Source: Contendibacter sp031732755
Lineage (GTDB): Bacteria; Pseudomonadota; Gammaproteobacteria; Competibacterales; Competibacteraceae
Assembly (NCBI GenBank): GCA_031732755.1
Contig: JAVMKI010000075.1
Span: 7,874 to 71,873 of the forward strand
Direction: 5' to 3'
Length of the DNA stretch: 64,000 nucleotides
Position numbers and translations under genes: made by a program. Position 1 is the stretch's first letter; each line of letters begins with the position of its first letter. Below are positions 17,601 to 25,902 of this stretch, piece after piece. The notes below the pieces were generated by a model that was given only the letters and a program-made list of their open reading frames with translations, did not search any database and had not been told where the DNA came from.

Positions 17601-18640
17601 TGTACATCCTGAAGCTGGAGACTGCCTCGAAAACGGGTCAACTGCTCACCACGACGCCGCTGTATGTCGGTCCGAATTCGACGACCGCGCCCAACGGACT
17701 GGCGACGCCAGCGGTCATTTTCGATCTCTATAATCCGCAGAACGCCCAATACGCCTACGCCGGCGACTTGCAAGGCAATTTGTGGAAGTTCGATCTCAGC
17801 GGCAGCGCGGCGGCCGCGCGCGTGGCCTATAACATCGCGTCCTGCAATCCCTGCACGCCCCTGTTCACGGCCGTGAGTCCCACCGCTGGCAACCCGGTCC
17901 AGCCCATCACCACCCGGCCCGAGGTGGACGTGCATCCCTCGTTTAATGGTTATCTCGTCTATTTCGGCACGGGCAAGTACATCGAGCCCAGCGACAACCA
18001 GAATACCGGCCAGAACACGCAAACGCTCTACGCCGTGTGGGATCGGGACAATTCCGCCATCGCGTCCCTACTGCCCCAAACCCGCGCGCAGTTGCTGCAG
18101 CAGAAAATTCTGAATAGCGTGAGTGGCCATTACCTCGTCTCGGATACTTCCATCACCTGGCATTACGATAGCGATCCGAATAGTCCCACCAATCCGCCGC
18201 CTGGCTATTTGGGCTGGTACGTTGACTTGGCTTGGCCCGCGACCACGCCCGACAATCACGGTGAAAAACAGGTCACCAATGGCCTGCTGGTGGATAAGAA
18301 GATCGTGTTCAACACATTGATTCCCAATGTGGATGTATGCGAAGCTGGCGGCACCAGTAATACGATCATTCTGGACGCCATCAGCGGAGGACGACTGAAG
18401 ACATCGCCCTTCAAGAATGTGGACAAGGTCGACACGGATGGCGATGGCATCGCGGATGCTGCGGTCAGCAGCGTACCTTCCACTGTAGGTATTTTGTCCG
18501 AGCCCAAGCTGGTGGAGAACCTGGAGACCGGTGATCAATACATCGTTTCCCTAGGAAGCAGTGGCCAACCAGCCTCGGCTCAAGTGGACATCTCGCAACG
18601 GACGGTCGGGCGGCGGTTCTGGCGGCAATTGCAACAGTAA
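14648..18640 (+). CDS. pilY1: PilY1, type IV pilus tip adhesin/assembly factor
   Basis: 1330-aa exported protein. The signal peptide ends near AAA|LDIDN (about residue 30). It is followed at once by a von Willebrand A-like MIDAS motif, LDDSGSM (about residue 53), with LLMTDGFWN further on. An EF-hand-like DVDNDGRNN lies near residue 540. The C-terminal half is the Neisseria PilC/PilY1 beta-propeller (YVGANDGMLHAFRASDG, then RYYVDGSAVVKD). A second calcium-type loop, DTDGDGIAD, lies close to the end, and the ending TVGRRFWRQ is typical. GGAGGAT precedes ATG 14648. It caps the pilus, controls retraction and contributes to adhesion and surface sensing in characterised relatives. Confidence 0.92.
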   Translation: MKTTITRKPKRTVIAVLLSGGLIYFAPAAALDIDNTPLFLGNGVSPNVFFMLDDSGSMDWEMMFNRYWSANFYDPDFSNGTANSVPTDNFPGSEKRWYGFALDSGDANYSNGSGTTTSANQFSYYYNNSDNIYTIGCEGAGNGAAIYACNSWMLYKPKVATTSTLVTNAPISTTTPILWDWRIFSSDSNTLYYNPNVLYEPWSGVTTVAAASGCPAVPNACYKAARSNPQKDATGYTVTRDLSATDFYYTVWTDDKSFLTTDGTPKRGSSINMRPVQPTTVTALPIPDASLPASVPNGYVDLWDTYTLYTVKAGSTDQINVQKFQTNYCPTTMPTLAAGNLPPTLWQRCWDKPTTANNNSTNPYRSGRLLVDQVGSTTTLTGSGAQSALGGMTIAEVKQNIANWYQYSRKRQLVARGAIGKVITSFPSFRYGVSVINQWSGSWPTNLFVQMPSAPTGPYDTENASLLGKLYGFKWTSNSTPLQAGLDRTGQYYKGTLSGYTGKSPILSAGNGGKCQNNFSLLMTDGFWNVSFSPSYSVSDVDNDGRNNTVADVAYYYYKTNLVPAWSTSSDWKVPALTTNVPSDIQTPFMFPHMVTFTVAFGAQGLLTYPSSNVDGWPTEITNPANRNALEPSTQWGDPTVSTTTPAKIDDMWHAAYNSRGEFFSARDPNELIQGLQSALSTISARTGSVAALSMNSGFVTNNRTAVSYIAQFNSGDWTGNLKAVTIKSDGTFDLGNPLWETNKSTSAFANQSPTSRKIFTLNGTNGVEFLWANLNSTQQGYLNKNSITGVTDTKGSARLDFLRGKGVAAGDKDWRLENKFRYRQTMLGDIVDSDPFFVDYGDEDVIYVGANDGMLHAFRASDGKELFAYVPNALFPKLNALADDGYVHRYYVDGSAVVKDIGTKKILVGTLRGGGQTVFALDVTDPTNFGASKVLWEYSHNDLGYTFSKPTIAKMGSDWVVVLGNGYNNTEADGSASTTGRAALYILKLETASKTGQLLTTTPLYVGPNSTTAPNGLATPAVIFDLYNPQNAQYAYAGDLQGNLWKFDLSGSAAAARVAYNIASCNPCTPLFTAVSPTAGNPVQPITTRPEVDVHPSFNGYLVYFGTGKYIEPSDNQNTGQNTQTLYAVWDRDNSAIASLLPQTRAQLLQQKILNSVSGHYLVSDTSITWHYDSDPNSPTNPPPGYLGWYVDLAWPATTPDNHGEKQVTNGLLVDKKIVFNTLIPNVDVCEAGGTSNTIILDAISGGRLKTSPFKNVDKVDTDGDGIADAAVSSVPSTVGILSEPKLVENLETGDQYIVSLGSSGQPASAQVDISQRTVGRRFWRQLQQ

Positions 18641-18660
18641 GGGGCCGTTGGCCACCGGAT

Positions 18661-18700
18661 GGCGACCGCCGCGCGTTGTAACTAACGCGCGGCGGTCGCC
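18661..18700 (+). terminator. 17-bp perfect hairpin between pilY1 and pilE
   Basis: GGCGACCGCCGCGCGTT (18661-18677) and its exact complement (18684-18700) flank a 6-nt loop. The stem is strong, but the bases after it (GAGAGGCTTT) contain only a three-T run, so it is not a classical intrinsic terminator. It could attenuate pilE, protect the 3' end of the pilY1 mRNA, or serve as a protein-binding site. Confidence 0.55.
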
Positions 18701-18736
18701 GAGAGGCTTTAACCGTCAATCTAGACGATTCCTGTT

Positions 18737-19195
18737 ATGAAAACTCCATCTTCCGGTTTTACCTTGATCGAGCTGATGATCGTCGTGGCCATCATCGCCA
18801 TCCTGGCGGCAGTCGCCTATCCCGGCTACCAGGACAGTGTGCGCCGGGCGCGGCGGGCGGAGGCCAAGGCTTTTATGGTGGAAGCCGCGCAGTTCATGGA
18901 ACGCCTTTACACCACCAACAGTAGCTGTTACGACAATCCCTGCGGTTCCAACACGGCGCCCGCTTTACCGGTCGAATTGAGGACGGTCCCGCGCAACGAG
19001 CCCACTGCTTCCAAGCAGTATTACCGGATTACACTGGGGGGCGTTACGCGCACCACTTACACTCTGACGGCGACTCCGCAAAATGATCAGTTGCATGATC
19101 AGTGCTTGACGCTCACCCTGAACCAGGCCGGTACGCGCACCGCAGCCGGTAAACCCGCCACGGATTCGACCACTCAGGAATGCTGGAAGCGCTGA
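18737..19195 (+). CDS. pilE: Type IV pilin PilE (minor pilin)
   Basis: 152-aa prepilin with a 7-residue leader, processing site G|FTLIELMIVVAIIAILAAVAYP (given as GFTLIELMIVVAI) and the usual YQDSVRRARRAEAK helix continuation. Two cysteine pairs are present, one of them close together (CYDNPCG). The small globular domain and its place at the end of the pilY1 operon match the minor pilin PilE rather than the major pilin. It is separated from pilY1 by 96 bp containing a strong hairpin, so its level may be set independently. Confidence 0.86.
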   Translation: MKTPSSGFTLIELMIVVAIIAILAAVAYPGYQDSVRRARRAEAKAFMVEAAQFMERLYTTNSSCYDNPCGSNTAPALPVELRTVPRNEPTASKQYYRITLGGVTRTTYTLTATPQNDQLHDQCLTLTLNQAGTRTAAGKPATDSTTQECWKR

Positions 19196-19210
19196 GAGGT
19201 TGTCCAAAAC

Positions 19211-19244
19211 CCTTGCTCGCCAGTGGGCGAGGGGCGGGTGAAGG
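19211..19244. repeat. Dispersed G-rich hairpin element, copy B
   Basis: CTCGCC (19216-19221) pairs with GGCGAG (19226-19231) around AGTG, then GGGCGGGTGAAGG. It resembles the element between rimM and trmD. It lies between the convergent pilE and recG genes. Confidence 0.45.
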
Positions 19245-19261
19245 TTCTTTGACTCTTCGAC

Positions 19262-21370
19262 TCACACCTCGCCGTAATGCGCGGCCGCGCCGATCCAGCG
19301 CCGAATCAGTGGTTCCACCCGGTCGGGATAATCGCGCAACAACGCATCCGCGGTATGGCGGATGGCGTTGAGCAGATCCTGATCGCGCAGCAGATCGGCC
19401 ACCCGCAACGTCTGTTCACCGGTTTGGCGGGTTCCCAACACTTCGCCGGGACCACGTAACTCCAGGTCACGGCGGGCGATTTCAAAGCCATCGTGACATT
19501 CCCGCAGCACCGCCAGCCGACGGTGAGCGATTGAAGACAGCGGTGGCCGGTACAACAGCACACAATTGCTTTGCGCCGCGCCGCGCCCGACCCGGCCCCG
19601 CAACTGGTGCAACTGCGCCAGCCCCAACCGCTCGGCGTTCTCGACGACCATCAGGCTGGCGTTGGCCACGTCCACCCCAACCTCGATCACTGTGGTGGCG
19701 ACCAGCAAGTCCAGCTCACCCGCCTTGAAAGCGGTCATCGTTGCTTCCCGTTCGGCGGCGGACCGACGGCCATGAGCCAGACCGATGCGCAGTTCCGGTA
19801 GGAACGCGGTCAGCCGTTCGGCGGTGACCGCCGCCGCCTGGCATTGCAGCGCCTCCGACTCCTCGATCAGCGGACAAACCCAATACGCCTGTCGGCCCGC
19901 GCGACACGCCTGACGAATGCGCTCGATCACCTCGTCGCGGCGACTGTCGGGCGCGACCACGGTTTTCACCGGCTGGCGGCCCGGCGGCAATTCGTCGATG
20001 GTCGAGGTGTCAAGATCGGCGTAGGCGCTCATCGCCAAGGTGCGCGGAATCGGCGTGGCGGTCATGATCAACTGGTGGGGGCAACGCCCGCCATGGCGGC
20101 CTTTCTCGCGCAGCGCCAGCCGCTGGTGAACGCCGAAGCGATGTTGCTCGTCCACGACCACCAGCGCCAGTTCGGCGAAGGCGACCGTTGCCTGAAACAG
20201 CGCGTGCGTGCCGACCGCGACATGAATTTGGCCAGCGGCCAGCCGTTCCAGCAGGATTTGCCGCGCCTTGCCGGTCAGCCGACCGGTCAGCCAGGCCACC
20301 TCGACGCCCAGCGGTTCCAGCCAGACGCGGAAGTTGCGGTAATGCTGTTCGGCCAGCAACTCGGTGGGGGCCATCAGCGCCGCCTGCGCGCCGGCTTCCA
20401 CCGCCCGCAGCGCGGCGGCGGCGGCCACCACGGTCTTGCCGGAGCCAACATCGCCCTGCAACAGCCGCAGCATGGGGCGAGGCTGGGCCAGATCAGCGCC
20501 GATTTCCGCCAGCACCCGCCGCTGGGCGGGGGTGAGCGCGAACGGCAAGCGTTCCACGAACCGTTGGCTTAGACCACCTTGGCCGGCTAGCGGCGGCGCG
20601 TCCTGGCGTTGCATCCGCGCGCGCAACCGTCGCAAGCTGAGCTGATGCGCTAGCAGTTCCTCGAACGCCAATCGCCGCCGTGCCGGATAGCGACCGCTCT
20701 CCAGCGCCGCCAACGCTGTTCCCGCCGGCGGTCGGTGCAGCAATTCCACCGCCTCGGTGATGGGCAGGAGTTGAAACCGCGTCCGTATTGCCGCGGGCAA
20801 CAGTTCCGGTAACAGCGCTGTCGCGCGCAGTTGCGTCAGCGCCTGTTCCGCCAGGCCGCGCAAAGTGAATTGCTGCAAGCCCGCCGTGGCGGGGTAGATG
20901 GGCGTCAATCGGTCGTCCACCGGTAGCGTGTCCGGCCCAATCCACCGGCATTCGGGGTGAATCATTTCCAGACCGGCGTAGCCCTGCCGCGCCTCGCCAA
21001 AACAGCGCAATCGCCCGTTGGGTCGGCTGAACAGTTGTTCCTGGGCGGGGCTGAAATGGAAAAAGCGCAGGGTCAACACGCCTGTCCCATCATCCAGACG
21101 ACAGAGCAGAAACCGCCGACCACGCGCCGTCACCTCGCTGCCGACCACTTCAGCCTCGATCTGCGCCGCGTCGCCAGGCCGTAACTGGTTGATCGGCGTG
21201 ACGCGGGTGCGATCCTGATAGCGCAGCGGCAGATGCAGCAGCACGTCTTCCACAGTAGCGATGCTCAGCCGGCGCAGCCGATCCGCCAGCTTTGGTCCAA
21301 CGCCTTTCAGCGCGGTGACTGGCAGCGATTCGGAGGTTGGCGTCCCCGCCGCGCCCCGCATGACCGGCAT
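19262..21370 (-). CDS. recG: ATP-dependent DNA helicase RecG
   Basis: 702-aa helicase (E. coli 693) that drives fork reversal and branch migration at stalled forks. An N-terminal helix-hairpin-like TALKGVGPKLADRL and wedge/OB domain come first. Motif I is LLQGDVGSGKTVVA, motif II is VVDEQHRFGVHQR (DEQH), motif III is MTATPIPRTLA, and the C-terminal motif VI region includes QLRGRVGRG. ATG 21370 starts 1 bp after the ridA stop on the same strand; the frame extends further upstream but overlaps ridA. Part of a recG-ridA-spoT-rpoZ-gmk run. Confidence 0.96.
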   Translation of the reverse strand: MPVMRGAAGTPTSESLPVTALKGVGPKLADRLRRLSIATVEDVLLHLPLRYQDRTRVTPINQLRPGDAAQIEAEVVGSEVTARGRRFLLCRLDDGTGVLTLRFFHFSPAQEQLFSRPNGRLRCFGEARQGYAGLEMIHPECRWIGPDTLPVDDRLTPIYPATAGLQQFTLRGLAEQALTQLRATALLPELLPAAIRTRFQLLPITEAVELLHRPPAGTALAALESGRYPARRRLAFEELLAHQLSLRRLRARMQRQDAPPLAGQGGLSQRFVERLPFALTPAQRRVLAEIGADLAQPRPMLRLLQGDVGSGKTVVAAAAALRAVEAGAQAALMAPTELLAEQHYRNFRVWLEPLGVEVAWLTGRLTGKARQILLERLAAGQIHVAVGTHALFQATVAFAELALVVVDEQHRFGVHQRLALREKGRHGGRCPHQLIMTATPIPRTLAMSAYADLDTSTIDELPPGRQPVKTVVAPDSRRDEVIERIRQACRAGRQAYWVCPLIEESEALQCQAAAVTAERLTAFLPELRIGLAHGRRSAAEREATMTAFKAGELDLLVATTVIEVGVDVANASLMVVENAERLGLAQLHQLRGRVGRGAAQSNCVLLYRPPLSSIAHRRLAVLRECHDGFEIARRDLELRGPGEVLGTRQTGEQTLRVADLLRDQDLLNAIRHTADALLRDYPDRVEPLIRRWIGAAAHYGEV

Positions 21371-21371
21371 C

Positions 21372-21755
21372 TCAAGCCAACGCCAGCACCGCGTCCATTT
21401 CCACCTGCGCGCCGCGTGGCAGCGCCGCGACGCCAATCGCCGCGCGCGCCGGATACGGTTCCTGAAAATATTCGGCCATGACCTGATTCACCAAGGCGAA
21501 ATGGCTCAGATCGGTCAGGAATACATTCAGTTTGACGGTGTCGGCCAGGCTGCCGCCGGCGGCGTGGGCCACCGCCGCCAGGTTATCGAACACCCGGCGG
21601 ATCTGCGCTTCGATCCCGCCCGCGACCAGTTGCATGGTGGCGGGATCAAGCGGAATCTGGCCGGACAGGTAGACAGTTGCGCCGACCTTGACCGCCTGGG
21701 AATAGGCGCCGATGGCGGCGGGGGCCTGGTCAGTGTGGATGATGACACGCGGCAT
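21372..21755 (-). CDS. ridA: RidA, 2-iminobutanoate/2-iminopropanoate deaminase
   Basis: 127-aa YjgF/YER057c/UK114 protein that hydrolyses reactive enamine/imine by-products of PLP enzymes in the cytoplasm. It forms a trimer with the active site at the interface. The sequence shows AIGAYSQAVKVG, VYLSGQIPLDP, the conserved Arg in AQIRRVFDNL and the C-terminal PYPARAAIGVAALPRGA. AGGAGCG precedes its ATG. It sits between spoT and recG, a common arrangement in gammaproteobacteria. Confidence 0.95.
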   Translation of the reverse strand: MPRVIIHTDQAPAAIGAYSQAVKVGATVYLSGQIPLDPATMQLVAGGIEAQIRRVFDNLAAVAHAAGGSLADTVKLNVFLTDLSHFALVNQVMAEYFQEPYPARAAIGVAALPRGAQVEMDAVLALA

Positions 21756-21774
21756 GGAACGCTCCTGGCGAATT

Positions 21775-21809
21775 CCCTCTCTGCTTGGCGGGAAAGGGGG
21801 TGAGGGAAG
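21775..21809. repeat. Dispersed G-rich hairpin element, copy C
   Basis: CCCTCTCTGC then GGCGGGAAAGGGGGTGAGGG, an imperfect inverted repeat of the same type as the copies at 6497, 19211 and 47960. Located between spoT and ridA. Confidence 0.45.
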
Positions 21810-21810
21810 A

Positions 21811-24009
21811 CTAGCCGCGCCGGGCTAGCTTCAACGTTTCGGGCAAGGTGCGCAATTGGCGCATCACCCGAGCCAGATGGGCGCGGTCACGGACGTTGAG
21901 CAGCAGATGCACTGTGGTGGTGGTGCCGTCCCGCTCCGAAGTATTGATCGTTTCGATGTTGGTGTCGGTGGCGGCGATAGCGGCGGCGATGGTGGCCAGC
22001 ACCCCACGCCGATTGACCACGTCGAGGCGCAACTCGGCGCAGAAGTCGCTGTTGACCTGCGGCTCCCACTCCACTTCGATCCACTTTTCGGGCGTTTTCT
22101 TGTAACTGGCAACGTTTTTGCAATTATCGCGGTGGATGACGATGCCACGCCCGGTGTTGAGGTAGCCGACGATGGCATCGCCAGGCAGTGGCCGGCAACA
22201 CTTGCCGAAGCTGACCACCGTCCCCTCGGCGCCCTTGATCAGCAGCGGTTGGGCGCTGGCGTCCGGCGCGGTGCTCTCTTTCTCGTCGTCGTCCGGCAAC
22301 AGGCGCTTGGCGATCAACGCGGCCACTCGATTACCCAGCCCGATGTCGGCCAGCAATTCGTCGAAGTTGGTCAGATTGAATTCGCGCACCAGCGCCCGGA
22401 CTCGCGCGGTGGGCAGTTCGCCCAGGCCGCCGATATGGCCCGCCAGCGCTTTCTCCAGCAGTCGCTTGCCGAGCAGGATCGCCTCATCGCGCTGCAAGTG
22501 CTTGAGATAATGACGAATGCTGGCGCGGGCCTTGGCAGTGACCACGAAGTTGAGCCAGGCCGGGTTGGGTCGAGCGGTTGGAGTGATGATGACCTCGACG
22601 GTCTGACCGGTCACCAGTGGCGTGCGCAGCGGCGCCAGCCGGCGGTCGATCTTGGCCCCTACGCAGGTATTGCCGACATCGGAATGAATGGCGTAGGCGA
22701 AATCCACCGCCGTCGCGCCGCGCGGCAGTTGGACGATCTCGCCGCGCGGCGTGAACACGTAGACCTCGTCGGGGAACAGATCGACCTTGACGCTTTCCAG
22801 AAATTCCATCGGATTGCCGGCCCGGCGCTGCATGTCCAGCAGCTTGCGCAACCATTCGCGCGCCCGTTGCTGGGCATGGTTACCCTCGTCACCGTCGGAT
22901 TTGTAGCGCCAGTGGGCGGCGATGCCGACCTCGGCCATGACGTGCATTTCCTCGGTGCGAATCTGCACCTCGATGGGGACGCCGTTGGGGCCGAACAGCA
23001 CGGTGTGCAGCGACTGGTAACCGTTGGCCTTGGGAATGGCGATGTAATCCTTGAACCGGCCCATGATCGGTTTGTACAGGCTGTGCATGATACCCAGCGT
23101 CCGGTAGCAAGTGTCCACCGCGTCCACGATGATCCGCACCGCGTAGACGTCATGAACCTCCTTGAACGGCAGATGCTTGAGGCGCATTTTCTGGTAAATG
23201 CCCCACAGGTGCTTGCTGCGACCCACCACCCGACCGGCGATGCCTTCTTCCCGCAACCGGTCCTGGATACGGTTTTCCAGTTGGCTGACGATCTCGTAGC
23301 GGTTGCCGCTCAGCTTGCGCACCGCGTCCTGCAACGCCCGGTGGCGCAACGGATAGAGATGGCTGAAGCCGAGATTCTCCAATTCCTGACGCAGGTGATT
23401 CATACCCAGCCGGCCGGCGATGGGCGCGTAGATTTCCAGGGTTTCGCGGGCGATGCGGCGGCGCGATTCCGGGCGCATGGCGCCGAGGGTGCGCATGTTG
23501 TGCAAGCGGTCGGCCAGCTTGATCATGATCACCCGCAGATCCTTGGCCATGGCCAGGAACATCTTGCGGAAATTTTCGGCCTGGGCCTCTCGCTTGGAAT
23601 TGAACTGAATCTGGGTCAGCTTGCTGACGCCGTCCACCAGTTCGGCGACTTCCGGTCCGAACCGGGCACCGATCTGTTCCTTGTCGTAGGGGGTGTCCTC
23701 AATGACGTCGTGCAGCAGGGCGGCGATCAGTGTTTCGTGATCGAACCGGACGTTGGCGAGGATGCGGGCCACCGCCAGGGGGTGAAAGATGTACGGCTCG
23801 CCGCTTTTGCGGTAGACGCCGGCGTGGGCTTCGGTGGCGAAATGGCAGGCCTCGCGCAGGCGCTCGACCTGAGCCGGTTCAAGGTAATCACCGGCGATGG
23901 CGCACAAATCGTCGATGCGCAACCGCAGGTCATCCAACCATTCGTTATCCACGGCCAGAGGGCGGTTGAGTTCGATCTCGGGGCGAACGTCCAGCAGCGG
24001 CACGGCCAT
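21811..24009 (-). CDS. spoT: Bifunctional (p)ppGpp synthetase/hydrolase SpoT
   Basis: 732-aa stringent-response enzyme (E. coli SpoT 702). HD hydrolase motif LLHDVIEDT (about residue 83) is intact, with YIFHPLAVARIL before it. The synthetase domain has YQSLHTVLFGPNG and EVQIRTEEMH. Then come a TGS domain (VYVFTPRGEIVQLPRGATAV), a conserved-Cys domain (FGKCCRPLPGDAIVG) and a C-terminal ACT domain. Intact HD motifs argue for SpoT rather than RelA. ATG 24009 is used; a GTG lies one codon upstream. Clustering with gmk and rpoZ matches other gammaproteobacteria. Confidence 0.95.
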   Translation of the reverse strand: MAVPLLDVRPEIELNRPLAVDNEWLDDLRLRIDDLCAIAGDYLEPAQVERLREACHFATEAHAGVYRKSGEPYIFHPLAVARILANVRFDHETLIAALLHDVIEDTPYDKEQIGARFGPEVAELVDGVSKLTQIQFNSKREAQAENFRKMFLAMAKDLRVIMIKLADRLHNMRTLGAMRPESRRRIARETLEIYAPIAGRLGMNHLRQELENLGFSHLYPLRHRALQDAVRKLSGNRYEIVSQLENRIQDRLREEGIAGRVVGRSKHLWGIYQKMRLKHLPFKEVHDVYAVRIIVDAVDTCYRTLGIMHSLYKPIMGRFKDYIAIPKANGYQSLHTVLFGPNGVPIEVQIRTEEMHVMAEVGIAAHWRYKSDGDEGNHAQQRAREWLRKLLDMQRRAGNPMEFLESVKVDLFPDEVYVFTPRGEIVQLPRGATAVDFAYAIHSDVGNTCVGAKIDRRLAPLRTPLVTGQTVEVIITPTARPNPAWLNFVVTAKARASIRHYLKHLQRDEAILLGKRLLEKALAGHIGGLGELPTARVRALVREFNLTNFDELLADIGLGNRVAALIAKRLLPDDDEKESTAPDASAQPLLIKGAEGTVVSFGKCCRPLPGDAIVGYLNTGRGIVIHRDNCKNVASYKKTPEKWIEVEWEPQVNSDFCAELRLDVVNRRGVLATIAAAIAATDTNIETINTSERDGTTTTVHLLLNVRDRAHLARVMRQLRTLPETLKLARRG

Positions 24010-24045
24010 CACGATGGCGGGCCTCCCGTTGCGGGCGCGGCGCGG

Positions 24046-24348
24046 TCAATCGGATCCCGGCGCAGGTTCATCCGGCTCGGCGGCGGATGCGGACGCCGGT
24101 TCGACCAAAGGCGCGGGCGCGGGCGCGCTGAAGCGGCCATATTTTTCCTTGATCAGCGTATCCAGTTTGCCATCGGCCAGCTCGCGCAGCGCAATGACGG
24201 TGGGCTTGTCCGTGAGTTTGTCACCCTTCATGTCCAGCAGCGTTGCCTGGCCAAGCGCGAGGTCACGGGCGCGCCGCGCGGCGATCAGCACCAGTTCGAA
24301 CCGGTTATCCACCCGGGCGAGGCAGTCTTCCACGGTGATACGAGCCAT
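24046..24348 (-). CDS. rpoZ: RNA polymerase omega subunit
   Basis: 100-aa omega subunit (E. coli 91), which helps fold and assemble beta-prime and contributes to ppGpp binding. The N-terminus MARITVEDCLARVDNRFELV and the conserved RARDLA are diagnostic. The tail (about residues 80-100) is a low-complexity Ala/Pro/Glu stretch. It lies between gmk and spoT, as in E. coli. Confidence 0.96.
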   Translation of the reverse strand: MARITVEDCLARVDNRFELVLIAARRARDLALGQATLLDMKGDKLTDKPTVIALRELADGKLDTLIKEKYGRFSAPAPAPLVEPASASAAEPDEPAPGSD

Positions 24349-24413
24349 TCAGGGATTTCTCCATCGGTGGCGTTGCCGATTTAGGGCTAATCAGTCTAAT
24401 AAAAAACAAGTGG

Positions 24414-25028
24414 TTAAGACAAGAGGATATGAAATAGTTCCAGATGTCGCTCCAGTTGCGCCGTCCGCCGCTGGCGCTGGGCGATGAGGATGGCGCGCAA
24501 TTCGGTCAGCGCGGTCTCAAAGTGCTCGTTGATCACCAGATAGTCGAACTCGGCGTAGTGCGACAGTTCATCCAACGCCGCCGCCATGCGCCGTTCGATG
24601 ACCTCGGCACTGTCCTGGCCACGCGTGGCCAACCGGTGTCGCAGGGCGTCGCGGGAGGGTGGGAGAATGAAAATGCTGGGACAATCTGGTATCCGTTCGC
24701 GCACCTGCCGCGCGCCCTGCCAGTCGATTTCCAGGATCACGTCCAGTCCGGTCTGGAGTGACGCCGACACCGTGGCGCGGCTGGTGCCGTAGCGGTGATC
24801 GAACACCTGGGCGTGTTCCAGGAATGCGCCCTGAGCGATCATCGCCTCAAAGGTGGGAGGCGAGATAAAATGATAGTGAACGCCGTTTCGTTCACCGGGT
24901 CGGGGCGGGCGGGTGGTGTGGGAGACGGAAGCGACCACGCCGGGCGTGGTTTCCACCAGGCGTTTCACTAGGCTGGTTTTGCCAGCTCCGGACGGGGCGG
25001 CGACGATGTACGGGGTTCCGGTGGCCAT
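24414..25028 (-). CDS. gmk: Guanylate kinase
   Basis: 204-aa cytoplasmic kinase converting GMP to GDP (E. coli 207). P-loop APSGAGKTSL near residue 12, GMP-binding SHTTRPPRPGE and VHYHFI, the DWQGARQVR motif and IFILPPS are present. ATG 25028 gives the family start MATGTPYIVAAPSGAG. A GTG at 25040 would add four residues (MNPP). No clear ribosome site is seen for either. First of gmk-rpoZ-spoT. Confidence 0.94.
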   Translation of the reverse strand: MATGTPYIVAAPSGAGKTSLVKRLVETTPGVVASVSHTTRPPRPGERNGVHYHFISPPTFEAMIAQGAFLEHAQVFDHRYGTSRATVSASLQTGLDVILEIDWQGARQVRERIPDCPSIFILPPSRDALRHRLATRGQDSAEVIERRMAAALDELSHYAEFDYLVINEHFETALTELRAILIAQRQRRTAQLERHLELFHILLS

Positions 25029-25167
25029 GGGCGGGTTCACGGTGGCGGTGAGGAGCGGGTAGGAGTGCCAACAGGATTATGGGGCGCGGCGCGGGCGGCT
25101 TGCACCGTGACGCCAGTGCTGCAATTGTTGATAACGACAACTGGACTGTTGCATAACCCCCAGCCTT

Positions 25168-25902
25168 TTAGTTGATCGGCACTCGCGTGGGGTCGGCGTA
25201 CACTTCAATGCCTAGTTTTCCGGGCAAGCTGGCGGCGCGTGGATCCAGGAACGGTGTGATTACCAACCGACGGTCGGCCTTGCGTTGGTGCTTGCGTTCG
25301 TAGAAGTCCACTTTGCGCGAAAAGATATACAACCCGGCCTTGTCCATTGAGGATTTAATTTCGCAGGCGATCAACAGGCCATTCTTGATCAGAATATCCA
25401 GTTCCACCTGATCGGGGCGACCAAACACCAGACCCTCGTCGTCGTAATCGTTGATGTTGACGACCTCGACGCCGAAACTCTTTTCCAGAATCGCGGCCAG
25501 CCCATCGCGGAAAGCGGTTTCCGACAGCAAGCCCCAGCGTGCGCCCAGGGCGCCGACTTTGCGGTCCAGTCGGTCAGCCATGGCCATGATTTCTTCATGA
25601 AGGCGATGGTTTTCCGCGACCTGTTCGGCCCACTTTTCGTCGGATTTACGAGATTGTTCCTCCCATTTGCGGTTCTGCTCCTCCCATTTGCGGTTCTGCT
25701 CCTCCCATTTACGTTCCTGCGTCTCGCGGTCGCGGCGCAGTTCGCCAAGCAGGCGGTCAAACCGGCTCTCGGTTTCGACGCGGTCGGCGAACTGATTGCG
25801 GGCGAGGTCGAGAATCCACTGGCGAAACTCATTATCTTCCCGCAGCCAGCCGGGAAGTTCCTGGCGCAAATGATCACGCAGTTCCGGGGTCAAGGTGCTC
25901 AT
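25168..25902 (-). CDS. DUF3782-type protein with PD-(D/E)XK-like nuclease core
   Basis: 244-aa protein. Residues about 55-95 are a charged coiled coil holding three copies of the heptad KWEEQNR/S. The C-terminal half carries VELDILIKNG followed by CEIKSS, which fits the D-x(n)-ExK pattern of the PD-(D/E)XK nuclease superfamily and the DUF3782 families common in cyanobacteria and large gammaproteobacterial genomes. ATG 25902 (MSTLTPELRD) is preferred to an in-frame TTG at 25929. No partner methylase is adjacent. Nuclease activity is inference; the cellular role is unknown. Confidence 0.6.
   Translation of the reverse strand: MSTLTPELRDHLRQELPGWLREDNEFRQWILDLARNQFADRVETESRFDRLLGELRRDRETQERKWEEQNRKWEEQNRKWEEQSRKSDEKWAEQVAENHRLHEEIMAMADRLDRKVGALGARWGLLSETAFRDGLAAILEKSFGVEVVNINDYDDEGLVFGRPDQVELDILIKNGLLIACEIKSSMDKAGLYIFSRKVDFYERKHQRKADRRLVITPFLDPRAASLPGKLGIEVYADPTRVPIN
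25659..25721. repeat. 21-bp in-gene tandem repeat (KWEEQNR heptads)
   Basis: Two identical 21-bp units (25659-25679 and 25680-25700) and a third diverged unit encode successive KWEEQNR/S heptads on the minus strand. Identity at the DNA level suggests recent duplication and possible copy-number change. Confidence 0.8.

Noticed and set aside
21856..24384. 842-codon open frame antisense to spoT and rpoZ
   Set aside because: His/Gln/Val-rich nonsense composition typical of antisense frames in GC-rich genes; spoT and rpoZ on the other strand are certain.
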